Of a stretch of DNA of 64,000 nucleotides, positions 32,879-42,278 are shown one piece after another. This stretch comes from Elusimicrobiota bacterium. Lineage in GTDB: Bacteria > Elusimicrobiota > Elusimicrobia > Elusimicrobiales > UBA9959. The stretch is taken from positions 1 to 64,000 of the forward strand of contig WOVA01000014.1 of the NCBI GenBank assembly GCA_009773155.1. Reading direction: 5' to 3'. Position 1 is the first letter of the stretch; each line of letters begins with the position of its first letter. The notes under the pieces were generated by a model that searched no databases, was not told the DNA's origin, and saw nothing but the letters and a program-made list of their open reading frames with translations. The position numbers were made by a program, and so were the translations under genes.

Positions 32879-34303
32879 ATGTTCTCCCCCACCAGGCTCA
32901 ATAACCGCTTGGGCGTCCTGCTCCTGTTCCTGGCCGACGCCGCCGCCCTGGCGGGCGTCTTCTACCTCGCCCTGACCGTACGCATACACCTCCTTCCGAA
33001 ATTCATAAAGGTCATCCCCGCCTTTTCCGAGGACATCGGGGCCTACTGGTGGATATTCCTTTTCTGGCTGGCTTTCTTCGTCTACGAGGAGGGCTACTCC
33101 CGCCGCTTCGCCCTCTGGGACGAGGTCAAGTTCCTCTGGAAGTCCTCTTTCTTCGCGCTGGTGGCGATATTCACCGTCCTCTTCATCAGCAAAAAAGGCC
33201 CGGACTTCTCGCGCGCGCTGGTCCTTACGATGGGAGCGCTGTCCCTCGTCCTTCTCCCTTTAATACGCCCCCGGATAAAAAAGGCGCTATATAAACTCTC
33301 CATCCTTACCAGGAAAGTCCTCATCATCGGCTCCGGCGAGGCAGCCCTCAAAGCGCGCGAAGCGGTCCTTAACGAGCCCAACCTGGGTTACGAGGTCGTC
33401 GCCTTTGTGGACGATCAGGGCCCCAGGGAACTGGCCTGCTGCAAAGTGCACAGGGGAATAAAGAACATCGAGCGCTACATAAACGCCGGCGGCATACACG
33501 ACGTCATAATCGCCAAGCCGGAACTACCCAAAGAACAACTCATCGACCTCATCAACCACGTGCAGCACAAGGCCGAGAACACCCTCTATATCCCCGATGT
33601 CAGCGGCATAGCGGTCTCCGGCACCGAGATACGCCACTTCTTCCGCGAACAGACCATGATGATAGAGGTCAAGAACAACCTGGCCAACCCTTTTATTTAC
33701 GGGGCCAAGCGCGTCATCGACTACACGGCCGGGGTCTTTATTTCTATAGTATTTCTGCCACTAATGACCATCATCGCCATCCTGGTAAAAATGGACTCAA
33801 AAGGCCCGGCAATACTCTGCCAGAAGCGCCTGGGCAAGAACGCCCGCGAGTTCGGCTGTTACAAGTTCCGCACCATGCTACCGGACGCGGAAGAACAACT
33901 GCGGCGCATACTGGAAACCGACCCGGCGGCGAAAGAAGAATACGAAAAATACTGGAAACTGACCGACGACCCGCGGATAACCAAGGTCGGCAGAATACTG
34001 AGAAAGACCTCCCTGGACGAACTCCCGCAGATATTAAATGTTCTGCTCGGCGAGATGAGCCTCATAGGCCCCCGCCCCTACCTCCCCCGCGAATGGGACC
34101 ACATAAAAGAGGAAAGCCCGGTCATCCACGCCCTCCCACCCGGCATAACCGGGCTCTGGCAGGTCAGCGGCAGGAACAATCAGGATTACGCTTTCAGGAT
34201 AACGATGGACACCTGGTATGTTAAGAACTGGAGCCTATGGCTGGATGTAATGATCTTGTTCAAGACGATCGGGGTCGTCATCAGCCGCGACGGGGCCCGC
34301 TAA
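32879..34303 (+). CDS. Polyprenyl glycosylphosphotransferase (WbaP/WcaJ-type initiating sugar transferase)
   Basis: A 474-residue membrane enzyme. Four hydrophobic segments lie in the first 130 residues and a Rossmann-like CoA-binding-type domain follows (VLIIGSGEAALKAREAV, YEVVAFVDDQG). The C-terminal catalytic domain starts at a further membrane hairpin (KRVIDYTAGVFISIVFLPLM) and contains CYKFRTM, RKTSLDELPQILNVLLGEMS and IGPRPYLPRE. It moves a sugar-1-phosphate onto undecaprenyl phosphate, the first step of O-antigen or capsule assembly. A TTG 18 bases upstream is an alternative start. It ends overlapping the convergent glycosyltransferase. Confidence 0.92.
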   Translation: MFSPTRLNNRLGVLLLFLADAAALAGVFYLALTVRIHLLPKFIKVIPAFSEDIGAYWWIFLFWLAFFVYEEGYSRRFALWDEVKFLWKSSFFALVAIFTVLFISKKGPDFSRALVLTMGALSLVLLPLIRPRIKKALYKLSILTRKVLIIGSGEAALKAREAVLNEPNLGYEVVAFVDDQGPRELACCKVHRGIKNIERYINAGGIHDVIIAKPELPKEQLIDLINHVQHKAENTLYIPDVSGIAVSGTEIRHFFREQTMMIEVKNNLANPFIYGAKRVIDYTAGVFISIVFLPLMTIIAILVKMDSKGPAILCQKRLGKNAREFGCYKFRTMLPDAEEQLRRILETDPAAKEEYEKYWKLTDDPRITKVGRILRKTSLDELPQILNVLLGEMSLIGPRPYLPREWDHIKEESPVIHALPPGITGLWQVSGRNNQDYAFRITMDTWYVKNWSLWLDVMILFKTIGVVISRDGAR

Positions 34304-35400
34304 CCCATAACTTCAGCGACTAGTTCCGACAATTCCGTCCTGAATCTCTCGCTTGAAAATCTTTCCGCATTCCTGCGTATTTTAGCCACATCAAAGATTT
34401 TTCCGCCGGATTCAAACCGATTGACGGCGTCTATAATAGATTCCACAGTCTGGTTTTCAAAATATAAGCCGGTTTCCCCTTCAATTATAGTCTCTTTAAC
34501 AGCCCCCGCCCCATACGCGATCACCGGCGTACCGCAAGCCTGGGCTTCCAGCGGAGCAATGCCAAAATCCTCCTCGGCAGCGAAAACAAAAGCCCTGGCG
34601 CGCTGAAGATAATCCGTAAGCACATGATTTTCCTGGTAGCCCAGCAACTTAACATTAGGCCCGGCCTTTCCTTTTACCTTGGAGAATTCGGGCCCGTCGC
34701 CTATAATGAAGAGTTCTTTTTCGGGCATAGCAGAGAACGCCTCGGCAATAAGCGGAACCTTTTTGTAGGGGACCATTCTTGAAGCAGTCAGGTAAAAGTT
34801 TTCTTTTTTCTCTATCGGCGCGAATCTATCCACATATACCGGAGGATAAAGCACCGAATAATTACGCCCATAATTATTTTTTATTCTGCGGCCGATATAC
34901 TCGGAAATAGCGGCGAAATGAGTCACCCTGGGGGTAACAGACAGATCCCAGGCTTTAATACGGTCGAGAAGAAAATTAGCCAAAACCCCTTTTAACCCCC
35001 TATCCAGTCCGGATTCTTCCAAATACTGTTGCCGCAAATCCCACGCGTACCGTATCGGCGAACAACAGAGACAGATATGACGCTGCCCGGGACAGGTACG
35101 AACACCTTTTGCCACGGCGTGCGAAACAGATATCACAAGGTCATACTTGGAAACATCCAGACTCTCTATAGCCGCCGGCATGAAGGGGAGATAACTTCGG
35201 TACTTGGTGCGCACCAGTGGAAAATGCTGAAGAAAAGAGGTTTGAACCGGCTTATTCTTTATAAAAAAACGCCTGTCCGGAGGAAGAAAATCAATCAAGC
35301 TGAAAAGGTCGGCCTGCGGACAGACTTCCAGCACCTGCTCCAGAAGACGTTCGGCCCCCGCGTAAGTTACAAGCCAATCGTGTATTAATGCAACTCTCAT
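34300..35400 (-). CDS. Glycosyltransferase family 4 (WbaZ-like)
   Basis: A 366-residue GT-B enzyme. MRVALIHDWLVTYAGAERLL is the N-terminal acceptor motif seen in WbaZ-type mannosyltransferases. FYLTASRMVPYKKVPLIAEA and AAEEDFGIAPLEAQACGTPV form the donor-binding E-x7-E region. It probably adds mannose or a related sugar. It is more AT-rich than genes before 34 kb. It follows the Wzy-like gene by one base. Confidence 0.87.
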   Translation of the reverse strand: MRVALIHDWLVTYAGAERLLEQVLEVCPQADLFSLIDFLPPDRRFFIKNKPVQTSFLQHFPLVRTKYRSYLPFMPAAIESLDVSKYDLVISVSHAVAKGVRTCPGQRHICLCCSPIRYAWDLRQQYLEESGLDRGLKGVLANFLLDRIKAWDLSVTPRVTHFAAISEYIGRRIKNNYGRNYSVLYPPVYVDRFAPIEKKENFYLTASRMVPYKKVPLIAEAFSAMPEKELFIIGDGPEFSKVKGKAGPNVKLLGYQENHVLTDYLQRARAFVFAAEEDFGIAPLEAQACGTPVIAYGAGAVKETIIEGETGLYFENQTVESIIDAVNRFESGGKIFDVAKIRRNAERFSSERFRTELSELVAEVMG

Positions 35401-36921
35401 TTACCGACCTCTGCCTTTTAAACCTCCCCCCCGCCTCTCAGAACTAAGAGCCCACACCTGTTGCCCAAGGCTAATAGCACAGGCGGGGCATAACATTAAA
35501 CCCATAAGGATTGCCAACAGGTTCCATAAGAATAGGGGGTTAAGGTCGGGAACGGAAATCATACCGACAAAGAGACTTGCGGCTATAGACACAGTTATAC
35601 CACCAGTGAGATGATTTTCCTCGGTCGGGTAAAACTTTAGACCCCCGCGTCTAAGACGCCTAATAATTGCATATCCCGTGTATATCGAGATAAGGAAGCC
35701 GGGGATCCCCAGATTCCCCAATATATTGGTCAAGAGACTTGAGGAGCGCGTACTCCCTATCCCTGCACCGAACCCATATGACTTAGGAAGAAGTCTTAAG
35801 GAATTCATGTCGGTTGAAAACCGGTCAGAGCCCGATTGACTTTTGCCTTTCTGGATTAACCCTGATACCATAAAATCACGAGAACCACTACCTTTTAAGT
35901 TCCCGGCCAATTCCTGTGCTTTTAAGTTCCCGGCCAATTCCTGTGCTTTTAAGTTCCCGGCCAATTCCTGTGCTCGAAAACCGAGGAAAGCCCCGAGGAA
36001 CGCCAAGAGTACCGAAAAGAACACTTGTCTTAAAATCCTAACATGGAGCTTTGCCGCGACACAAAGCGCAAAAATCGACACCACAAAAAAACCGGCATAT
36101 CCTGAGGCGGAAGTCGTTAGCAGTAAAATCATTCCAGAGAAAACGGATATATATATATATCCGAATTTCGCTGTCGACAAAAACGACCACAGACTAAACG
36201 CATAATACCCGGTGAGATAAAAAGCCAGCAAAGAAGGTTCGGTAAACGTAGCGTTGAGCCGCTTGATGTCGCCAAATGCTTGAAAAAAAAGCTGGGAATA
36301 GCCCAAGTTTGAATACAAAACCGTAACCGGATTATAGACCTGGGTATGAGCGCTAAGCAATTGGAGCAACGCAGAGGCTAGCACTACCGCTCCACTAACC
36401 AGGTAGGCAATAATCATAAATCTAGCTAAGCGCGCGTTTTTTGAAATCTCCAGGGAAACAAAAAAAGCGAACACGATGTTGAAGCTCAAATACCCGGCCT
36501 GCGAAAGATTGGTAAGTGCCGGCCTTAAAAGAGCAAGATTTGTTGATGAGATTCCTCCCCTCGGAGGATTTACATACAGGTTATCCATAAAAATAAACGG
36601 GAAAGCCAGACTAAAGAGCGAGTATCCCCCAAATATCAATAAGGGAGTATAGACGGAGACCGCCTCCTTGAAATACCGGGAGTAAAAACTGTTATCCAAG
36701 CGGGCCCTATAGATCAACAGTGGAAGAACCGCTAGGGCCAAGAAGTACCCGGGCTGTATCCCTATGTAATAACCGTCGGCTATTTTAATGTTGAACACCG
36801 CAGCTGCCTGAAAAACAGAAAAGAACGAACAGGTAGCGACAAAAAAGTTATGGCTCCGCGATAGGAACGCAAGGGAAAACGCCCCGGCAACAATGAAGGA
36901 AAATGGCGTAAATGCGAACAT
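35401..36921 (-). CDS. wzy: O-antigen polymerase-like membrane protein (Wzy type) with internal tandem repeat
   Basis: A 506-residue protein with roughly ten to twelve membrane segments and one long hydrophilic region at about residues 315-385, the usual topology of Wzy polymerases that join repeat units in the periplasm. No strict sequence motif proves Wzy, so the call rests on topology and context (Wzx, an initiating transferase and several GTs nearby). In the hydrophilic region the nine-residue unit AQELAGNLK occurs three times, from three perfect 27-bp repeats. GC is lower than in housekeeping genes of this window. Confidence 0.7.
   Translation of the reverse strand: MFAFTPFSFIVAGAFSLAFLSRSHNFFVATCSFFSVFQAAAVFNIKIADGYYIGIQPGYFLALAVLPLLIYRARLDNSFYSRYFKEAVSVYTPLLIFGGYSLFSLAFPFIFMDNLYVNPPRGGISSTNLALLRPALTNLSQAGYLSFNIVFAFFVSLEISKNARLARFMIIAYLVSGAVVLASALLQLLSAHTQVYNPVTVLYSNLGYSQLFFQAFGDIKRLNATFTEPSLLAFYLTGYYAFSLWSFLSTAKFGYIYISVFSGMILLLTTSASGYAGFFVVSIFALCVAAKLHVRILRQVFFSVLLAFLGAFLGFRAQELAGNLKAQELAGNLKAQELAGNLKGSGSRDFMVSGLIQKGKSQSGSDRFSTDMNSLRLLPKSYGFGAGIGSTRSSSLLTNILGNLGIPGFLISIYTGYAIIRRLRRGGLKFYPTEENHLTGGITVSIAASLFVGMISVPDLNPLFLWNLLAILMGLMLCPACAISLGQQVWALSSERRGGGLKGRGR
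35892..35972. repeat. Three perfect 27-bp tandem repeats in the wzy-like gene
   Basis: Units at 35892-35918, 35919-35945 and 35946-35972 are identical and in frame. They encode AQELAGNLK repeats in the predicted external loop. Confidence 0.95.
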
Positions 36922-36926
36922 TGCCG

Positions 36927-38006
36927 TCAGTTGATCTTATCCAATGCCCGCAGCATCTCAGCCGCAGACCTATCCCAATTGAAGCGTTTACCGTTCTCAA
37001 ACCCGTTCTCCACCAACCGGCCTCTTAACTGCTCGTTGCGAACAACTTCCCGGAACCCGTGCACTATGCTATCAATGCTGTATGGGTCGACATAATACGC
37101 TGCGTCTCCGCAGACCTCCGGGAGGCTGGCAACATCGGAAGTTATCACAGGACATCCACAAGCCATAGCCTCAAGAGGCGGCAGGCCAAACCCTTCATAA
37201 AAAGACGGGTACACAAAACAATGCGCATTAGAATAGAGCGCGGGGAGGTCCTTGTCCGGCACGTACCCGAGAAAAACAACATCGTCCGTGGCGCGGCCCA
37301 GACTCTCCACTGCAAAATTAGTATTCCCCCCTCCAGCTATGACCAAGCGAAGCCCATTTTTGATATCCGCCGGCACCCGTCTCCAGGCTCTTATAACGGA
37401 CCTGATATTCTTACGGGGATCACGGGAACCTAATGAAAGGACATACCTCCCGTCCAGAACCGACTTTTCGTTAACACGGCAAAAACTGGAAGATATTGCG
37501 GCAGGCACCACGTCAACCTTGGCGGGAGGAACGCATAAATACTTTACAATCTCTCCCTTAGAAAAATCGCTGCAGGTGATTATGCGATTCGCAGAATATT
37601 TGTAACCGGCGAACACGGTCTTGTAGTATGCGCTAAACTTCCAGTCGAACCATTTCCTGTTATGATAGAGGGACCCGTCGAAGACTGTGATCACTTGCGG
37701 CTTTGAATGAAGAAGAGGCCCTATGTTGGCCGGGCTCCACAAAAAGTCAGCGCCTAGCCGTCCCCCCAGCAACGGAAAGCTCGCCTGCGTCCAAATAGCG
37801 GGATGGAGGACGGAGTTATCAAAATAGACATCCATGCCACCAATTTCCTGGACAAGCTGACGCCTGCGCCCCGGCACAGCCAAAAGCCAATTATACCTAT
37901 CCTGCCGGATGCGCACGAGCGCAGACAGCAATTCCGAGGCATAACGCTGCACCCCAGAAATTTGCTGTAGAAGGAAACAACCGTTTACAAGGACAGTCTT
38001 TGGCAT
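36927..38006 (-). CDS. Glycosyltransferase family 4
   Basis: A 359-residue GT-B enzyme. [20 protein letters not shown] is typical of mannosyl- and rhamnosyltransferases with a GVQRY motif. [20 protein letters not shown] and [20 protein letters not shown] (E-x7-E) form the donor site. A GTG at 38042 overlapping the previous stop is an alternative start. The ATG at 38006 has GGAG upstream and gives the family N-terminus. It lies five bases before the wzy-like gene in an AT-richer block. Confidence 0.87.
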   Translation of the reverse strand: MPKTVLVNGCFLLQQISGVQRYASELLSALVRIRQDRYNWLLAVPGRRRQLVQEIGGMDVYFDNSVLHPAIWTQASFPLLGGRLGADFLWSPANIGPLLHSKPQVITVFDGSLYHNRKWFDWKFSAYYKTVFAGYKYSANRIITCSDFSKGEIVKYLCVPPAKVDVVPAAISSSFCRVNEKSVLDGRYVLSLGSRDPRKNIRSVIRAWRRVPADIKNGLRLVIAGGGNTNFAVESLGRATDDVVFLGYVPDKDLPALYSNAHCFVYPSFYEGFGLPPLEAMACGCPVITSDVASLPEVCGDAAYYVDPYSIDSIVHGFREVVRNEQLRGRLVENGFENGKRFNWDRSAAEMLRALDKIN

Positions 38007-38038
38007 ATCCCCACGCTCCACCAGGTACTTCCGCAAAA

Positions 38039-39025
38039 TCACCCGGCGGTTTGCCGCATACGGAATACCGCATGATGTAGCACACGCTTAAGGCCGCTAT
38101 AAAGTGAATGGAGAGGCACGATTAGCCAGCGGGGAGAACAGGCTATTAGCCACGCCACCGACCTCCATAGAGCTCCGGCATTCCTAACGCCGAAATATTT
38201 AGAATACGCCTGAAAATCGTACCCCCCCAGACTTCTATGAAAAACAAGGTTCTTAAAATTCCGCCATGGTTCCATTCGGGTAACACTATTCTTAGCTTCG
38301 TCAGAAACGCTTTTCAAAGACCATATTAACTTGGGCCACTTGAACATCCAGATATCGAAGGCACGAGGCATCCAATGGGAGTTCCCCAACCTGATAATTA
38401 TATGGGTATCGGCAATAACGAGCACCGACTTAGGAAGGGATTCCTGAAATATAACTCCCATGTGTATAAATTCGGTACCATAGTAGGTCTTCCTATCACG
38501 CGCCAGCCAAAGACTACGACGTATCACAACAGCGCCGATAAAGGAAAGACAAATTGCTGCGTCCCTGAGAATAGCGTCCATACAGCCTGGCGGATAAACA
38601 CGATCCGCTCTCATGTTCATCCGCTGATGCTGCGTGACAGAGCTAAGGTCTAAACCCCGGAGTTCGGCGTTCACTATCACCAGGTCATGGCCTTGCGCTA
38701 CGGCTTTCTTTACTGCAGCGACCGCCCCAGGACGTAGCAGGTCGTCATCAGTAAAAAACCAGCAGTACTCGCCGCGGGCCAATTCCACGGAATGGTCATA
38801 ATCTTGATCAACTCCTCCCTTTACAGGGCGCCGTATATAGCGCACCCGAGCATCCTTAAGCGCGTACTCCCGCATCACGGCTTCGGTATTATCTGTTGAG
38901 GCCCCATCTACTACCACAATCTCGACATCCTCCTCCAACTGCGGAAGAATGCTATCCAAGGTCTCACCAATAAACCCGGCGCGGTTGTACGTAGCGATAC
39001 AAATTGACAGCAATGGTTCCTTCAT
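38039..39025 (-). CDS. Glycosyltransferase family 2, abequosyltransferase (RfbV)-like
   Basis: A 328-residue GT-A enzyme. It begins LLSICIATYNRAGFIGETLD, with IVVVDGASTDNT, GGVDQDYDHSVELARGEYCW and FFTDDDLL. This particular order, with GVDQDYD before the DDD motif, resembles RfbV-type abequosyltransferases that add 3,6-dideoxyhexoses. That would fit the DegT/RfbH-like protein at 51862. It overlaps the next gene in frame-coupled fashion (GTGA). Exact specificity is an inference. Confidence 0.78.
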   Translation of the reverse strand: MKEPLLSICIATYNRAGFIGETLDSILPQLEEDVEIVVVDGASTDNTEAVMREYALKDARVRYIRRPVKGGVDQDYDHSVELARGEYCWFFTDDDLLRPGAVAAVKKAVAQGHDLVIVNAELRGLDLSSVTQHQRMNMRADRVYPPGCMDAILRDAAICLSFIGAVVIRRSLWLARDRKTYYGTEFIHMGVIFQESLPKSVLVIADTHIIIRLGNSHWMPRAFDIWMFKWPKLIWSLKSVSDEAKNSVTRMEPWRNFKNLVFHRSLGGYDFQAYSKYFGVRNAGALWRSVAWLIACSPRWLIVPLHSLYSGLKRVLHHAVFRMRQTAG

Positions 39026-39066
39026 TATTTCCCCATGTCAACCAGCCATAGCTTCGGCAAAGCTAA

Positions 39067-40296
39067 TTACACTATTTCGATCTCCGGCAACGGAAAGATA
39101 AATTTTCCGTCGTTCGCCATAAAATCCTTCTCCCGTTCCAGGATATTGTTCTTGAAATGCCAGGGCAACACAAAGAAATAATCGGGATTCATAGCCCTGG
39201 CATCCTTTTCGGAGACTATCGGGATATTGGTCCCTGGAGTAAAACACCCGAACTTATCCTTGTTTACTTCAGCGATATACGGAATATGCCGGCGCGTCAA
39301 ACCACAAAACTGCAAGAGGACGTTTCCCTTCGTGCTCGCCCCATACCCGATTATCTTTTTACCGTCGTCCACCAGTGCCTGAATCAGCTCTATCAAGTTC
39401 TTGCGATGCTTAAAGACTCGCTCCTCGAAATCCCGATAAGGTTTAGGAGTGTCGAGTCCCATATCGTCCTCCTGCCTTAGCATCCAGTCGATTATAGGTG
39501 TATTGGACTCATACTTGGCTTTCCTCTTGCAGGCGGTAACGGCGAAACTACCGCCGTTTATAGCATTCATCTGAACATCTATCACCCGCATACCGTACTT
39601 CTCAAGGAGATTACGCACGACCCGGAAAGAATAGAACTCGAGGTGTTCATGACATATTGTATCGTAAGAGTTGGTACGCAGCATACTCGGCATATAGCTC
39701 TGCTCAAAATGCCACACGCCGTCATCCGCTAGGACCGTCTCCACATCTCGCACAAAGCGGCCGGGATCCTCAAGATCGTAGAACATAGCTATCGAAGTTA
39801 CGATTTTGGCCTTATCCTTGGGGAAAGCGGCCGCAAAAAGTTCAGCGGAGAAAAAGTCAGGCAGCAGGGCTATCCCTTCCGTGTAGAACTCTTTAAACTT
39901 CCTCCCAGTGGGGTCAATCCCCACCTTTCGGCATTCCGCCGCATAGGCTTTAAGGGATGTGGCATCATTGCTGCCAATATCAATAACCAAGTCCTTAGCC
40001 GAGGGGCGGACCATCTTTTCTAGAAACTCTATTTTATGTGTTAAATGGCAAACCATCGACGCGTTCAACCCGGAACGATAGCCGTAATTGTCCCCGTACA
40101 TCTCCCCCAGGTCGTAGGACTGCCGCATCTGCAACAAGCCGCTGTCAGGACACCAGACGAGGTCAAGCGGCCCCTTGGTGACCTTTTCCTTGTCCGATTT
40201 TGGGAAAACCCCGGTAAGCGACTGCTCGCCCAACGAAAGGACATTAATCAGATTCTTACTTCCGCTAATCCGGCATTTCGAAATTTCTGTATACAT
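39067..40296 (-). CDS. SAM-dependent sugar C-methyltransferase-like protein
   Basis: A 409-residue protein with the three-part layout of NovU/TylC3-type C-methyltransferases. It has an N-terminal zinc-finger-like region (SKCRISGSKNLINVLSLGEQ, then VWCPDSGL), a Rossmann methyltransferase domain (DLVIDIGSNDATSLKAY, then HFEQSYMPSMLRTNSYDTIC and HEHLEFYS) and a C-terminal domain (KKIIGYGASTKGNVLLQFC). Only one cysteine remains in each half of the usual C-x2-C zinc pairs. The expected substrate is an NDP-4-keto-deoxysugar. GGGAGAG lies before the ATG at 40296. Confidence 0.83.
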   Translation of the reverse strand: MYTEISKCRISGSKNLINVLSLGEQSLTGVFPKSDKEKVTKGPLDLVWCPDSGLLQMRQSYDLGEMYGDNYGYRSGLNASMVCHLTHKIEFLEKMVRPSAKDLVIDIGSNDATSLKAYAAECRKVGIDPTGRKFKEFYTEGIALLPDFFSAELFAAAFPKDKAKIVTSIAMFYDLEDPGRFVRDVETVLADDGVWHFEQSYMPSMLRTNSYDTICHEHLEFYSFRVVRNLLEKYGMRVIDVQMNAINGGSFAVTACKRKAKYESNTPIIDWMLRQEDDMGLDTPKPYRDFEERVFKHRKNLIELIQALVDDGKKIIGYGASTKGNVLLQFCGLTRRHIPYIAEVNKDKFGCFTPGTNIPIVSEKDARAMNPDYFFVLPWHFKNNILEREKDFMANDGKFIFPLPEIEIV

Positions 40297-40363
40297 TTTA
40301 GACACTCTCCCGTTATCTATATACAATCATCAAACCTCAACAACATCTACACCCGTTAACCCG

Positions 40364-42253
40364 TTAGCTCCTCCCTAAAACGAAAAGATCGGGCACGTCA
40401 AGAAACAGGCGACTATTTCGCCCCCCGCACGGCAGTTTTTTTACGACAAAAGTCGCGAACGTATACCGATACTTATTCAGATAGCTAAAATCTGGACTCA
40501 CACAATCCCAATTAGGCACATCTACGAGACTGCAGTTTGGCATTGCCGCCAACAACCGGACCTGCAAATCATGCTTGGTATAAAAACGCAAATTACACTC
40601 CGGCTTAGGATCCCCGGACCTCCAACCGTCCAGATAATCACAAGTCAATATTGCCACTCCGCCGGGAGCCAATAAAGCATCGACACACTTAACAAAAGCT
40701 CCGTCATCGGGATCATGCTCGATTACCGAGGTAGAGAAGATTATGTCGTAGGAATTTTCCACCGTGGTTGGTTTAGTAAAATACTCCTGCAAGGAATAAT
40801 TCAATACAGGGTCTATCTCTTCAAGTTTAATCCCCAACTTTCTCAAACTGATAGCTGCAGTATCCTCATAACTCCCCACACATAAGACTTTTGAGTTGGA
40901 CCGGCCCTTTGCATATCGACAGACAGCATCAAGAACAAAAGCCTGCTGGACGTTTGCCTCGGGGATTTTCTTTGCGATAGTCTTAGGAGCGAGCTCGGCC
41001 AATTTAGCGATTGTGGCAGCATACAAAGCTCTCGCGCTATCATCCAGTATCCTGTTCAACGGGATTTCCCCCTCAAGCGGGGAGTACTGAACAGACGTGG
41101 AAGGGAGCACCTCGTCACCAACAGGAGTGTCGGAATCCCTAAGCCAAGAGAAATGTCTATTTGGTTTCGACAGAACCCGGTTCAGATTAAAATGCAATTT
41201 TCTCAAGCGGGATCCTTCAACGAGCGGCTCGCACCTTCCACGCGCCAAGACTCCCGTCAATATCCTCTCATATTCCCACAACAGATTATCAGGCCCCCAT
41301 GCCTCGTAATACTTGCTGAGTGGGGCAAACCCGTTTTTAACGATAGTAGTTAAAGCATTTTGAGATATGCGTACAGACGGCTCGACATTCATCAAGTGGC
41401 GAAACATCGAAGCATCGGAAATTGCAACTGGCCGCTGAACCGCCAAAGCGTTATCTAGTGCGCTGGAAATCCCCCGACCACCGCAATCCTCATATAAGAA
41501 AACATTGACCGTATTCTGAGCCAAAAAGTCTAAGACAGCCTCGTTACTCATATAATCGTGGGTTACGGTTAACCTAATCCCGGGTTTAAAATTGATTTCG
41601 CGGCATTTGTCTGCAATTCTTCGGGCCGAGACCCCATCTCTATCGCCATAATCCGCGGGAGGGATGTGAAATCTAATTAGCGCGTTATCAGACGCCTGCT
41701 GCACCACATTAACAATTCTTTCAAAACCCTTATTGGGCATACCGAACCCATAACTTCCGACAGTCAAGATCTCCGGAACCGGGAAGTTGTTTCTATAGCG
41801 GGGAATAAGCCGGCCAGTTTTGTATACCAAAGGATTCAAAAGACGCAACGTTGGATCCGGAGCGATGTAGTAATCGAAAATGGAACTCGCAAGTCTCCGC
41901 TCCCCTCCCGCCACAAAGAGATTACGATAAGCTATTGCAGAATCCGCAACAGCCTGTGTGACTTCATGGATGATTCCAATTTGGAGAACAGGCATATCCG
42001 AAATATTATTTCGATACAAGCGAGGAGCCAATTTAGTCGTAAGCCATGGCATTACCGAAGGATAATAATTATATATGGCCACTGCAGGGGACTCTCTGGA
42101 TATCGCCGCTTGGACTTCCTCAAGGGAGGAAACCTCAGTCCACTGGAATTTAAACTTATTTGAGCGCTTTAAAACCTCAAAAACATTTTTTCCGAATTCA
42201 TAAACACCACATTTAGAACTGCGGTGCGAGAAAAACAATACATTATGGGTCAT
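40364..42253 (-). CDS. Two-domain glycosyltransferase-methyltransferase fusion
   Basis: A 629-residue protein. The first 360 or so residues look like a GT-B glycosyltransferase (NVLFFSHRSSKCGVYEFGKN, ILTVGSYGFGMPNKGFERIV, FLYEDCGGRGISSALDNALA). The last 210 residues form a class I methyltransferase (KVLCVGSYEDTAAISLRKLG, YDIIFSTSVIEHDPDDGAFV, LAPGGVAILTCDYLDGW). A linker at about 365-420 joins them. Such fusions occur in O-antigen clusters, where one protein adds and modifies a residue or caps the chain. AGGAG nine bases upstream supports the ATG at 42253 over a TTG three codons earlier. Confidence 0.72.
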   Translation of the reverse strand: MTHNVLFFSHRSSKCGVYEFGKNVFEVLKRSNKFKFQWTEVSSLEEVQAAISRESPAVAIYNYYPSVMPWLTTKLAPRLYRNNISDMPVLQIGIIHEVTQAVADSAIAYRNLFVAGGERRLASSIFDYYIAPDPTLRLLNPLVYKTGRLIPRYRNNFPVPEILTVGSYGFGMPNKGFERIVNVVQQASDNALIRFHIPPADYGDRDGVSARRIADKCREINFKPGIRLTVTHDYMSNEAVLDFLAQNTVNVFLYEDCGGRGISSALDNALAVQRPVAISDASMFRHLMNVEPSVRISQNALTTIVKNGFAPLSKYYEAWGPDNLLWEYERILTGVLARGRCEPLVEGSRLRKLHFNLNRVLSKPNRHFSWLRDSDTPVGDEVLPSTSVQYSPLEGEIPLNRILDDSARALYAATIAKLAELAPKTIAKKIPEANVQQAFVLDAVCRYAKGRSNSKVLCVGSYEDTAAISLRKLGIKLEEIDPVLNYSLQEYFTKPTTVENSYDIIFSTSVIEHDPDDGAFVKCVDALLAPGGVAILTCDYLDGWRSGDPKPECNLRFYTKHDLQVRLLAAMPNCSLVDVPNWDCVSPDFSYLNKYRYTFATFVVKKLPCGGRNSRLFLDVPDLFVLGRS

Positions 42254-42278
42254 TATGTTCAACTCCTGGAATAAGTCA

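Noticed and set aside
35892..35972. CRISPR array
   Set aside because: The 27-bp units are directly adjacent without spacers and lie in frame inside a membrane-protein gene.
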